Assembly: GCF_012641435.1 (NCBI RefSeq)
Contig: NZ_JABAIJ010000002.1
Coordinates: forward strand, 310,001 to 374,000
Direction of reading: 5' to 3'
Source of the DNA: Rhizobium sp. P38BS-XIX
GTDB lineage: Bacteria; Pseudomonadota; Alphaproteobacteria; Rhizobiales; Rhizobiaceae
DNA length: 64,000 nt
Made by a program: the position numbers and the translations under genes. The stretch's first letter is position 1; every line of letters begins with the position of its first letter. This document shows positions 9,293 to 18,529 of this stretch, in pieces. The notes beneath the pieces were generated by a model. It was not told where the DNA came from. It saw nothing but the letters and a program-made list of their open reading frames with translations, and did not search any database.

Positions 9293-9901
9293 ATGAACAC
9301 CTCTCCCCAAATCCGTAAAGTCTACCAGGACACCGCCGACCGCCATCATATGTTCCGGTTGTTCGATCGGCACGCGCAGCGTCCAAACCGTTTCGAGGGT
9401 GACGCGAGCGCGCTCTATGCCGGCGAGTGGTTCGAAATCACCGAGCGTGACCACGATTACATGTTCGACATCCTGCCGCCGCTGTGGATCCGCGGCTCGA
9501 TGTTCGCAATGCGCGAATTCCTGACGGGATCCGTCACATCGGTGTTCTTCGCGCTACGGATCGATGGGCTCGTCCGTCACTTCCATGGATATTGCGATCT
9601 CGCCGACCGTGGATCGGTGGAAGACATGCGGCTGGCGATCATCCAGCGCGAAACGCGCCCTGTGCGCGCGATGACGAGAGAAGAAAGTCTTGAGCACATC
9701 TGGAGTGCCACAGCAGACGCCTATCGCGGCTACTCCGAGGAAACTTCCCCGCAGCACCTGCCAGGTCAGCGCGTCATCACTCTCTACACAGCGACAGGGT
9801 CTGCCAGGTTGAAGCTTCTCAACGACCTGACCGACGACGAGATCGCCAGCAAACTGCCCGTCCAACTGCGCCATCTTGCCCGTGCGGCAGCCGCAGCGTG
9901 A
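9293..9901 (+). CDS. DUF1419-domain protein
   Basis: 202 residues. The signature ADRHHMFRLFDRHAQRPNRFEGDASALYAGEWFEI and the PPLWIRGSMFAMREFLTG segment identify DUF1419, a plasmid-associated alphaproteobacterial family of unknown role. A good AGGAG lies just upstream of the ATG. It follows a 140-bp GC-rich leader and sits between the Toprim and DUF3085 genes, as commonly seen on rhizobial plasmids. Confidence 0.8.
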   Translation: MNTSPQIRKVYQDTADRHHMFRLFDRHAQRPNRFEGDASALYAGEWFEITERDHDYMFDILPPLWIRGSMFAMREFLTGSVTSVFFALRIDGLVRHFHGYCDLADRGSVEDMRLAIIQRETRPVRAMTREESLEHIWSATADAYRGYSEETSPQHLPGQRVITLYTATGSARLKLLNDLTDDEIASKLPVQLRHLARAAAAA

Positions 9902-9914
9902 AGAGGTGCGTGCC

Positions 9915-10315
9915 ATGCTGTCCTTTCCGATTGAATCCGTGCGGGCGGTGACCGCCCGCGGTCGCACCGATGCAGAAGCCAACGGCGGCTTTCGCAGTCC
10001 CCACTATGGCCTTGCTCCCAGTCGCGACGAGCAGCCGGGCGTCTCGCTGGTCGGCGATCACGGAGTTTACCTGTGCTCAAACGACAGACTGCCGTCGGCG
10101 AGAGGTCCCTCGTTATTTATGTGCTCGAAGGCGACCCCCGCACCAACGACGACTGGTCCGAGGTCAAGCGCAGGACGTTCGGGGGAGATGACGGTGTCGA
10201 ATTCATCGATGCCGTGCAACTGGAGGCGATGATCGCCGCCGCCCCCAATGCCAGGCATCTCGGTATCACGTGTGACGAAGACTCGATGGAACTCTTCATC
10301 ATCGAGTGGTCGTAG
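9915..10315 (+). pseudogene. DUF3085 protein gene with frameshift
   Basis: The first part, from the ATG at 9915, encodes GVSLVGDHGVYLCSNDRL. The remainder (RSLVIYVLEGDP, then EVKRRTFGGDDGVEFIDA) is in another frame that ends at 10315. Joined, they form a DUF3085-like protein of about 133 residues, so one base is missing between about 10085 and 10115. Either the gene is broken or there is a sequencing error. Its role is unknown; it is conserved next to the methylase-helicase. Confidence 0.7.
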
Positions 10316-10415
10316 CGTCCCCGCCGAAGCGGAGCCCCAACCTCAACCAGCGTCCCTTCGTCGCCAATCGTCCTGGCGGAACGACGACGCACGCTTTCAA
10401 AAGGAGATTTTTATC

Positions 10416-13400
10416 ATGAGCAACGATCCCTTCACGCTCGACATGTTCGGCAATACCGCACTGTCGTCTGGGCTTGGCCTCGGCGTCACGGCCTCTGGGA
10501 GCTTCGCGCCCGAGGCGTGCCTCGACGCTGCCAATGACGACGATCCAGATCCCACGCCACCGGCGCCAGCGCCGGCATCCGCGCCTCCGCGGGCAGCCGT
10601 ACCCTCCCGATCCACGAGGCTTCGGGCAAACTTCAATCTCGAGGGTAATCGCGGCTTACCCTCATCCTGGAAGGATCGCGCCCGCGCCAACGTTGCGGCG
10701 ATCCTCGTTGCCAATAACATCTGGGAGCAGGACCGGCCGGCGACGCCGAAGGAGCAGGCGCAACTGATCCGTTTTACCGGGTTTGGATCCAGCGAGCTGG
10801 CCAACGGCATGTTCCGCCGGCCAGGAGAGGTAGATTTTCGGCAGGGCTGGGACGATCTTGGCTCCTCGCTCGAAACGGCCGTGTCCGAAGGGGACTATGC
10901 GTCGCTCGCCCGCTGCACCCAGTACGCCCACTTCACACCGGAGTTTATCATCAGGGCGATCTGGGCGGGCATCGAGAGGCTTGGCTGGCGCGGCGGCCGG
11001 GTGCTGGAGCCAGGCATCGGCACGGGGCTGTTTCCGGCGCTGATGCCGGAGGCGTATCGCGATCAGAGCAATGTCACCGGGATCGAGCTCGATCCGGTCA
11101 CCGCGCGGATCGTCAAGCTGCTGCAGCCGAAGGCCCGGATCATCGAGGGCGACTTTTCCCGCACCGATCTGGCGCCGATCTACGATCTCGCCATCGGCAA
11201 CCCACCCTTCTCCGATCGCACCGTCCGCTCTGACCGGGGCTACCGTTCATTGTGCTTGCGTCTGCATGACTATTTCATCGTCCGGTCAATCGATCTGCTG
11301 AAGCCCGGGGCGCTTGCTGCGTTCGTCACGTCCCATGGCACGATGGACAAGGCCGATACGACGGCGCGGGAGCATATCGCCAAGTCCGCCGATCTGATCG
11401 CGGCCATTCGTTTGCCTGAAGGCAGCTTCCGTCGTGATGCCGGGACCGATGTTGTCGTCGACATCCTGTTTTTCCGCAAGCGCAAGGCCGGGGAGCCGGA
11501 AGGTGATCAGATGTGGCTGGATGTTGACGAGGTCAGGCCGGCAACCGACGACGAAGGCGCGATCCGCGTCAACAGGTGGTTTGGCCGCTATCCCGATTTC
11601 GTTCTCGGCATTCACGCGCTGACCTCCGGACCATTTGGCGAAACCTATACCTGCTTGCCGCGCGCTGGACAGGATCTCGAAACTACCCTCACTGCTGCCG
11701 TCGAACTGCTGCCGGCCGATCTCTATGACGGCGAGCCAACGCCAATCGATATCGATCTGGAGGACGAGCTCGGAGAAATCATCGATCTGCAGCCGAGGGG
11801 CGGCGTTGTCCGCGAAGGCAGCTTCTTCTTAGACCAGTCGAAGGGCCTGATGCAGATGCTCGATGGAGCTGCTGCGCCTGTCGCAGTCCGAAAGGGCCGC
11901 TCCGGCGATGGCATCCCGGAAAAGCATATCCGGATCATCTCGAAGCTAATCCCGATCCGCGACGCGGTCCGCGAGGTACTGAAGGCGCAGGAAACCGATC
12001 GCCCATGGCGCGATCTTCAGGTGCGGCTCCGCATCGCCTGGTCGGCCTTCGTCCGCGACTTCGGGCCGATCAACCACACGACCGTTTCCATTCAGGAGGA
12101 TCCGGAAACCGGCGAGGTGAAGGAGATGCATCGCCAACCAAACCTGACGCCTTTTCGCGATGATCCAGATTGCTGGCTGGTCGCCTCGATCGAGGATTAT
12201 GATCTGGAGACTGACACGGCGAAGCCGGGCCCGATATTCAGCACTCGTGTGATCGCTCCGCCGATGTCGCCGGTCATCACCAATTCGGCTGACGCGCTGG
12301 CCGTCGTCCTAAACGAGCGCGGCCATGTCGATCTCGATCATATCGCCGAACTGCTGCATATCGACGTGGCGGCGGTCATCGATGCGCTCGGCGACGCGGT
12401 GTTTCAGGATCCGGCCAGCGGTACCTGGCAGACCTCGGACGCCTATCTCTCCGGTTCGGTTCGCACCAAGCTCGTTGCCGCGCAGGCGGCGGCGGAGCTC
12501 GATCCGATCTACGAGCGGAATGTCCGCGCCCTAACTGACGTCCAGCCGGCCGATCTTCGCCCATCAGACATTACCGCCCGTCTCGGCGCGCCCTGGATCC
12601 CGGCCGCCGATGTCGTGGCTTTCGTGAAGGAGAGAATGGAAGCCGAGATCCGCATCCACCACATGCCGGAACTCGGCTCCTGGACGGTCGAAGCGCGGCA
12701 GCTCGGCTATTCCGCAGCGGGGACATCGGAATGGGGTACCAGCCGCAGGCATGCCGGCGAACTGCTTGCCGATGCACTCAACAGCCGCGTTCCCCAGATC
12801 TTCGACGTGTTCAGGGATATCGACGGCGAGCGGCGCGTGCTCAATGTCGTAGACACCGAGGCAGCGCGCGACAAGCTGCAGCGGATCAAACAGGCGTTTC
12901 AGGATTGGGTCTGGAACGATCCGGACCGCACCGACCGGTTGGCCCGCGATTACAATGACCGATTCAACAACATCGCGCCGCGAAAATTCGACGGCTCTCA
13001 CTTGAAACTACCCGGCGCCTCTGGCGCTTTTGTTCTTTATGGGCACCAGAAACGCGGCATCTGGCGGATCATCGCCGATGGTTCGACCTATCTCGCCCAT
13101 GCCGTCGGCGCCGGCAAGACGATGACCATGGCGGCCGCGATCATGGAGCAGCGCCGGCTCGGCCTGATCGCCAAGGCGATGCTGGTTGTGCCCGGCCATT
13201 GCCTGGCCCAGGCCGCACGCGAATTCCTGGCGCTCTATCCGAACGCCCGCATCCTCGTGGCCGACGAGACGAACTTCACCAGGGACAAGCGGGCCCGCTT
13301 TTTGTCGCGAGCGGCGACCGCCATCTGGGACGCGATCATCATCACCCATTCGGCCTTCCGCTTCATCGCCGTGCCCCCGGCCTTCGAGCAACAGATGATC

Positions 13401-15524
13401 CAGGACGAGCTAGTGCTCTACGAGGACCTGCTCACCAAGGTAGACAGCGAGGACCGCGTCTCGCGCAAGCGGCTCGAACGGTTGAAGGAAGGACTGCAGG
13501 AACGGCTTGAAGGGCTCGCCACCCGCAAGGACGATCTGCTGACGATCTCGGAGATTGGCGTCGACCAGATCGTCGTCGACGAGGCGCAGGAATTCCGCAA
13601 GCTCTCCTTCGCCACCAACATGTCCACGCTGAAGGGCATCGATCCCAATGGCTCGCAGCGGGCCTGGGATCTCTACGTCAAATCCCGCTATATCGAGACC
13701 AAGAACCCCGGCCGGGCGCTGGTGCTGGCGTCGGGCACACCGATCACCAACACGCTCGGCGAGATGTTCTCGATCCAGCGCCTGCTCGGCTACGAGGCAC
13801 TTGCCGAGCGCGGGCTGCATGAATTCGATGCCTGGGCTTCCTGCTTCGGCGACACGACCACGGAACTTGAAATCCAGCCATCCGGCAAATACAAGCCGGT
13901 CAGCCGCTTCGCGTCCTTCGTCAACGTGCCCGAACTGATTTCCATGTTCCGCTCGTTTGCCGATGTGGTCTTGCCGGACGACCTCCGCCAGTACGTGCGG
14001 GTGCCCAACCTTTCGACCGGCCGCCGGCAGATCCTGACCGCCAAGCCTACGGCGCTGTTCAAAACCTATCAGAAGATACTCGATGGCCGGATCAAGGCGA
14101 TAGAAAAGCGCGAGGGACCGGCCAAGCCCGGTGATGACATCCTGCTCTCCGTCATCACCGATGGTCGCCACGCTGCGATCGACCTGCGCTTCGTCATGCC
14201 GGCGGCCGGCAATGAGGGAGACAACAAGCTCAATCTCCTGGTCCGCAACGCACACCGGATCTGGCAGGAGACCGGTGAGGCGATTTATCGTCGCCCCGAC
14301 GGCAAGGACTTCGATCTGCCGGGTGCGGCGCAGATGATCTTTTCCGATCTCGGCACCATCAACGTTGAAAAAACGCGCGGCTTCTCGGCCTATCGCTACA
14401 TACGCGACGAGCTGATCCGGCTCGGCGTACCGGGTTCCGAAATCGCCTTCATGCAGGATTACAAGAAGACAGAGGCCAAGCAGCGGCTGTTCGCCGACGT
14501 CCGCGCCGGCAAGGTCCGTTTCTTGATCGGCTCCTCCGAGACGATGGGCACCGGCGTCAACGCCCAGCTTCGGCTGAAAGCCCTCCATCATCTCGATGTG
14601 CCTTGGCTGCCCTCGCAAATCGAGCAGCGCGAGGGCCGGATCGTCCGCCAGGGCAATCAGCATGACGAGGTCGACATCTTCGCCTATGCCACCGAGGGCT
14701 CGCTCGACGCCTCGATGTGGCAGAACAACGAGCGCAAGGCACGGTTCATCGCCGCGGCTCTCTCGGGCGACACGTCGATCCGCCGCCTGGAGGATGTCGG
14801 CGAAGGTGCCGCCAACCAGTTCGCCATGGCAAAGGCGATCGCCTCAGGGGATGAACGACTGATGCAGAAGGCGGGGCTCGAGACAGACATCGCCCGGCTT
14901 GAACGGCTGCGGGCCGCCCATGCGGATGATCAACATGCCGTTCGCCGGCAGATGCGGGACGCCGAGCGCGACATCGAGGTCTCGACCCGGCGCATCGGCG
15001 AAGTCGGCCAAGACATGGTGCGGCTTAGACCGACAGGCGGCGATGCCTTTACGATGACGGTGCTTGGGCAGGAATACACCGAGCGCAAGGAAGCGGGCCG
15101 CGCGTTAATGAAGGAGATCCTGACGCTGCTGCAACTTAAGCAGGTGGGTGAGGTACATCTGGCCACGATTGGCGCCTTCGATCTCGTCTACGCGGGTGAG
15201 CGCATCGGCAAGGGCGAAGGTTATCGTTATGAGACTCTCCTCCAGCGTACGGGCGCCGACTACGAGATCGATCTGGCGATCACGGTCACGCCGCTAAGCG
15301 CCATCTCACGGCTGGAGCACGCTCTCAAAGGCTTCGACGACGAACAGCGCGAATATCGCCGGCGTTTCGAAGAAGCCGAGCGGCGATTGGTTTCCTACCG
15401 TTCCCGAGACGGAGGCGCCTTCGCGTTCGAGGACGACCTGAAGGAAAAACGGCTGCTGCTGCGGGCAATCGAGGCTCAACTCGCGGCAGATCTGGACAAG
15501 GACACCGTCGCGGCCGCTGCATAG
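10416..15524 (+). CDS. N6-adenine DNA methylase / SNF2-type helicase fusion (anti-restriction-like)
   Basis: 1702 residues from the ATG at 10416, set by AAGGAG 10 nt upstream. The N-terminal methylase domain has motif I VLEPGIGTGLFPA (about residue 197) and catalytic NPPF (about 262). The C-terminal superfamily 2 helicase has Walker A GAGKT (about 896), motif II DEAQ (about 1055), SGTP (about 1106) and motif VI EQREGRIVRQGNQ (about 1404). A charged coiled-coil tail follows. Large methylase-helicase fusions of this type are common on conjugative plasmids and relate to phage P1 DarB, which protects transferred DNA from restriction. Protection of plasmid DNA is the likely role here, by inference. 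A terminator follows at 15659. Confidence 0.85.
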   Translation: MSNDPFTLDMFGNTALSSGLGLGVTASGSFAPEACLDAANDDDPDPTPPAPAPASAPPRAAVPSRSTRLRANFNLEGNRGLPSSWKDRARANVAAILVANNIWEQDRPATPKEQAQLIRFTGFGSSELANGMFRRPGEVDFRQGWDDLGSSLETAVSEGDYASLARCTQYAHFTPEFIIRAIWAGIERLGWRGGRVLEPGIGTGLFPALMPEAYRDQSNVTGIELDPVTARIVKLLQPKARIIEGDFSRTDLAPIYDLAIGNPPFSDRTVRSDRGYRSLCLRLHDYFIVRSIDLLKPGALAAFVTSHGTMDKADTTAREHIAKSADLIAAIRLPEGSFRRDAGTDVVVDILFFRKRKAGEPEGDQMWLDVDEVRPATDDEGAIRVNRWFGRYPDFVLGIHALTSGPFGETYTCLPRAGQDLETTLTAAVELLPADLYDGEPTPIDIDLEDELGEIIDLQPRGGVVREGSFFLDQSKGLMQMLDGAAAPVAVRKGRSGDGIPEKHIRIISKLIPIRDAVREVLKAQETDRPWRDLQVRLRIAWSAFVRDFGPINHTTVSIQEDPETGEVKEMHRQPNLTPFRDDPDCWLVASIEDYDLETDTAKPGPIFSTRVIAPPMSPVITNSADALAVVLNERGHVDLDHIAELLHIDVAAVIDALGDAVFQDPASGTWQTSDAYLSGSVRTKLVAAQAAAELDPIYERNVRALTDVQPADLRPSDITARLGAPWIPAADVVAFVKERMEAEIRIHHMPELGSWTVEARQLGYSAAGTSEWGTSRRHAGELLADALNSRVPQIFDVFRDIDGERRVLNVVDTEAARDKLQRIKQAFQDWVWNDPDRTDRLARDYNDRFNNIAPRKFDGSHLKLPGASGAFVLYGHQKRGIWRIIADGSTYLAHAVGAGKTMTMAAAIMEQRRLGLIAKAMLVVPGHCLAQAAREFLALYPNARILVADETNFTRDKRARFLSRAATAIWDAIIITHSAFRFIAVPPAFEQQMIQDELVLYEDLLTKVDSEDRVSRKRLERLKEGLQERLEGLATRKDDLLTISEIGVDQIVVDEAQEFRKLSFATNMSTLKGIDPNGSQRAWDLYVKSRYIETKNPGRALVLASGTPITNTLGEMFSIQRLLGYEALAERGLHEFDAWASCFGDTTTELEIQPSGKYKPVSRFASFVNVPELISMFRSFADVVLPDDLRQYVRVPNLSTGRRQILTAKPTALFKTYQKILDGRIKAIEKREGPAKPGDDILLSVITDGRHAAIDLRFVMPAAGNEGDNKLNLLVRNAHRIWQETGEAIYRRPDGKDFDLPGAAQMIFSDLGTINVEKTRGFSAYRYIRDELIRLGVPGSEIAFMQDYKKTEAKQRLFADVRAGKVRFLIGSSETMGTGVNAQLRLKALHHLDVPWLPSQIEQREGRIVRQGNQHDEVDIFAYATEGSLDASMWQNNERKARFIAAALSGDTSIRRLEDVGEGAANQFAMAKAIASGDERLMQKAGLETDIARLERLRAAHADDQHAVRRQMRDAERDIEVSTRRIGEVGQDMVRLRPTGGDAFTMTVLGQEYTERKEAGRALMKEILTLLQLKQVGEVHLATIGAFDLVYAGERIGKGEGYRYETLLQRTGADYEIDLAITVTPLSAISRLEHALKGFDDEQREYRRRFEEAERRLVSYRSRDGGAFAFEDDLKEKRLLLRAIEAQLAADLDKDTVAAAA

Positions 15525-15658
15525 CTGCGTTGCACAATAAATGTTTTCCCGTTGGTCAAAATTCAGGCATATCGACTGCAGCTGATGCACATGTCGGTCA
15601 CCTCCCAGTTCCGTCGCAGCAGCTGTTCCCCTCTGGAGGTTTCAGATCTCCACACTTC

Positions 15659-15690
15659 ATGGGCCGCGGTTTCCGCAGGCCCATTTTTTA
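15659..15690 (+). terminator. Rho-independent terminator
   Basis: The ATGGGCC arm (15659-15665) and GGCCCAT arm (15678-15684) form a 7-bp stem followed directly by TTTTT. It lies about 135 bp after the methylase-helicase stop and would end that transcript. Between 15525 and 15658 I see nothing else. Confidence 0.75.
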
Positions 15691-15761
15691 TTGTCAGTCC
15701 GCGTTTATCGCACGATCCAAGCGACCTATGCCGAGACGGCATTGCCCAGTTGACTCAGCAA

Positions 15762-16697
15762 TTATCCTCGAGAGCACCACGTCAAAAAGCTCTCTGGTTT
15801 GGCGCCGCCCGTCCGCGCCTTCTCGATCAACGGTCCGAGGCTGTCCTTGATAAAGCCTTCCATGGTCGTGGGCAGCACCGGACGATCATCGTGGAATTTG
15901 ACCCGCCCATCGTTAAGAGCCGCCGCGGTGTTCTTGTCATAGACCCACCGATCGAGCGTCCCAAACCTCTCCCGAAATACCGATTCGACTTCGCGATTAC
16001 GCATGTCGACAAAACGATAATCCACCTCTCTGCCAAGCGCGCGGCCAATCATCGTGGCGATCTCGCTCATCGTGTAATCGGTACCCAGTTGCTTTACTGA
16101 CCGGTGCTCGTCAGTCGGCGTGTCGAACGCCTTCGCCGCGAAATCCGCGAGGTCATGAATGGAAACCCAAGGGGCTTTGACCTCGGGAGCAAGCGTAAAA
16201 CCGATCCTGTCGTGCTGCGCGATCGCATCCGCCCACCTGGACAGATCCTCCATGAACCAGCCAGCCTGCAGGTGCACCAGATTGATGTCGCGCAGTCGGT
16301 TGAGGATCTGGTCCAGGATATGGAAGCCCTGGAAATGGCCGGTGTTTCCGTCGAGCTCGGACCCCATTCCAGACAGGCTCACGGCAAATTTCACCGGCGA
16401 ATCTCGAAGTGCGTCGAAAAACCGTAGCGCGACCGCAGGGTAGTGGCCATGGAAGTCCTCCGCCGCCCATAGGGTTTTGACCATCAGGAATGCGGCGTCG
16501 ACATCTTCGAAGAACCTGCCAAGCTCACCATCGCCCGTGTCGAAGCTGCCAAGGAACCGTTCTGCCCCTTTCGCGACAAGTGCTTCGAGGGCGGGGCCCC
16601 CTCTCGAAAGAGCTCTGACTGAATGGCCCTTTGCCAAGAGGTTCCCGGTAAGTCTGGCACCGATCCTGCCGGTCGCCCCAACCACAGCAATGCGCAT
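15762..16697 (-). CDS. NmrA-like NAD(P)-binding protein
   Basis: 311 residues. The Rossmann motif VVGATGRIGARLTGNLLAKGHSVRALSRGG at the N-terminus is the atypical short-chain dehydrogenase form of the NmrA/NAD(P)H-azoreductase group. The SLSGMGS and LQAGWFMED stretches take the place of the usual Ser/Tyr active-site segment. Members act as redox sensors or oxidoreductases; a substrate cannot be read here. It is divergent from the AraC-type regulator (73 bp apart), which probably controls it. Confidence 0.85.
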   Translation of the reverse strand: MRIAVVGATGRIGARLTGNLLAKGHSVRALSRGGPALEALVAKGAERFLGSFDTGDGELGRFFEDVDAAFLMVKTLWAAEDFHGHYPAVALRFFDALRDSPVKFAVSLSGMGSELDGNTGHFQGFHILDQILNRLRDINLVHLQAGWFMEDLSRWADAIAQHDRIGFTLAPEVKAPWVSIHDLADFAAKAFDTPTDEHRSVKQLGTDYTMSEIATMIGRALGREVDYRFVDMRNREVESVFRERFGTLDRWVYDKNTAAALNDGRVKFHDDRPVLPTTMEGFIKDSLGPLIEKARTGGAKPESFLTWCSRG

Positions 16698-16770
16698 GGC
16701 TCATCTCCTACAGTTTGCTGAGCCGATTCTTAAAGGATTGATTGGTGGGCAAAAGTGGAGATAATGCCAT

Positions 16771-17595
16771 ATGATCTCGAAATCAGGCCAACCGTTGATA
16801 AAGCCCACCTGCAGTACCGCCATAGATCTGAGCCTGTCGCATGGGCCGGCGATGGCGTTTAGAGTGGATTTCGCCGATTATGAAGCCGAGGGGGTGCAGC
16901 ACCAGCACCCGCAAGGTCAACTGATCCTGGCGCTCCATGGCGCGGTGACGTGCACGGCGGAAAGCGGGGTTTGGATCGTTCCGCCTGACTGCGGACTTTG
17001 GGTGCCCGGCGGCGTTCCGCACAACAATCAGGTTACGTCCAATGCTCGTCTGACATACCTGTTCGTCGAACCTGGCGCAGCCGAGCTTCCAGCTGAATGT
17101 TGCACGCTTTCGATATCACCGATGCTTCGCGAGATGATCCATCGGTTGGCGGACCTGCCAGAACGGGGTGGGCGCGACGCTCATGTCGATCGCCTGATGC
17201 GAGTCATGCTTGATGAGCTCGCGGTAATGCCGCGTGAGAGGCTGGAGCTGCCAGTATCCGGCCATCCAAAGATTGCCTCGATCGCTGCGGCGCTTTTAGC
17301 AGACCCGAGCGACCGCCGTACCCTTGGCCAATGGGCGGAGCATGTCGCCGTCAGTGAGCGAACATTAAAGAGGCTTATGGTCCAGGAGACAGGATTGAGC
17401 TTCGGCCGTTGGCGGCGTCAGCTCCATCTGGTCATCTCCCTGCGGCAACTTGCCGGCGGCGCGACAGTCCAACAGGTGGCGGGCGACCTGGGGTATGAGT
17501 CCACCACCGCTTTCATCGTCATGTTCAAGAAGGCCCTCGGGACCACGCCATCGCGCTACTTTGCCGGTCGGCTTTTGAGCGCCGAGCACGTGTGA
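16771..17595 (+). CDS. AraC-family regulator with cupin domain
   Basis: 274 residues. An N-terminal cupin sensor domain (QHQHPQGQLILALHG and PPDCGLWVPGGVPHNNQ) is followed by two AraC helix-turn-helix units: HVAVSERTLKRLMVQETGLSFGRWRRQ and TVQQVAGDLGYESTTAFIVMFKKALGTTPSRYF. This architecture is common in regulators of divergent oxidoreductase or efflux genes and binds a small ligand in the cupin. Its target is likely the NmrA-like gene next door. Confidence 0.9.
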   Translation: MISKSGQPLIKPTCSTAIDLSLSHGPAMAFRVDFADYEAEGVQHQHPQGQLILALHGAVTCTAESGVWIVPPDCGLWVPGGVPHNNQVTSNARLTYLFVEPGAAELPAECCTLSISPMLREMIHRLADLPERGGRDAHVDRLMRVMLDELAVMPRERLELPVSGHPKIASIAAALLADPSDRRTLGQWAEHVAVSERTLKRLMVQETGLSFGRWRRQLHLVISLRQLAGGATVQQVAGDLGYESTTAFIVMFKKALGTTPSRYFAGRLLSAEHV

Positions 17596-17887
17596 GACGT
17601 TGTCATCCGCAGTCTCGGCGGCTCTGGCCCAATCGATCGGCTCTGACCGTAGATCAAGATTTCAAATTGCTATTCGTCCACAGTATCTGACCATTACTTC
17701 CCGATGGAGACGGTGTACTGCTCGTTATAATCGCCGCGGCGTTTGATATTGTCCGGGATAGAGAAGTAGGCGCTCCCCTCACGGGTCGAACGCTGTCTTA
17801 TCGGAAGTGTCCGCTGAAAGAGGTGCTACGTCTTGACCGCAACCGCTTGGTGGATGAGATCTGCAGTAAATCACATAGCAGGGACGC
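17596..17887. other. Intergenic
   Basis: No gene or structure recognised. It separates the AraC gene from a small ORF that restarts the plasmid block. Confidence 0.5.
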
Positions 17888-18127
17888 ATGGCATTTTTTC
17901 TGGTGACGCAGACATCGCTGATCGAAGCTCAAGATGAGCGGGAGGCCGCTCAAATGGGTGTCGGCCGCCTCCGCTCTGGAGGACAGGTCGCTGTTTCGGT
18001 AAAATCGGATGAAACGACGGTCACGCACGTCGTTGTCGCCGCAGTGGTCGAACAGCCGCTACCGGTCTCACCTTCCGAAGGCGTCAGTCCATCAGCTGCT
18101 GCTGTGACTGCCTCCGAACTGCCTTAG
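17888..18127 (+). CDS. Small hypothetical protein
   Basis: 79 residues. The first 50 (MAFFLVTQTSLIEAQDEREA, then VSVKSDETTVTHVVVAAVV) look like a compact beta-alpha-beta fold. The tail is Pro/Ala/Ser-rich. I recall similar small proteins on rhizobial plasmids, but no function is known. It lies upstream of the ParB-like gene in the same direction. Confidence 0.6.
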   Translation: MAFFLVTQTSLIEAQDEREAAQMGVGRLRSGGQVAVSVKSDETTVTHVVVAAVVEQPLPVSPSEGVSPSAAAVTASELP

Positions 18128-18529
18128 TCGCACCGGAGCCGGAAACTGATCGTGACGCATGCTCGCCGATGGCCTGTTCTCCTCTGGGACGTCGAGCCTG
18201 ATCCCATCCTCCCGGTATGGCCGCGGCCAGCATCTCTCGTCCTCGAGATTCGACACGAATTGATACGTAAGGATTGAAAAGAGCGGGAAGGGATGAACCC
18301 GTCGCAGATCGGTCCGCCTGCCGACGCTCTCGCTCAATCGCCGCCTGCGTCATCCCGGCCGCTTGTCCTTCGCAGGGCTGGCAGCCCCGCTTGAACATCC
18401 CGACAGGGATGCTCGGCCGCAGTTGCGGCAGTCCGGCCGCTCGGCGGTCCGGAAGGTGTCTTCGAGAAAAGAAGAAGACAAGAAGGCCGGCAAGGTGCCG
18501 GTCCGGAACCTCCCGAAAGGATAGACATC
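18128..18529. other. Leader of the ParB-like gene
   Basis: About 400 bp without a convincing gene. It is GC-rich and ends in GAAAGGATAGACATC just before the ATG of the ParB-like gene, giving a good ribosome binding site. Confidence 0.45.

Noticed and set aside
13410..14663. A 417-codon frame on the minus strand
   Set aside because: Antisense to the helicase domain, with no family pattern or ribosome binding site.
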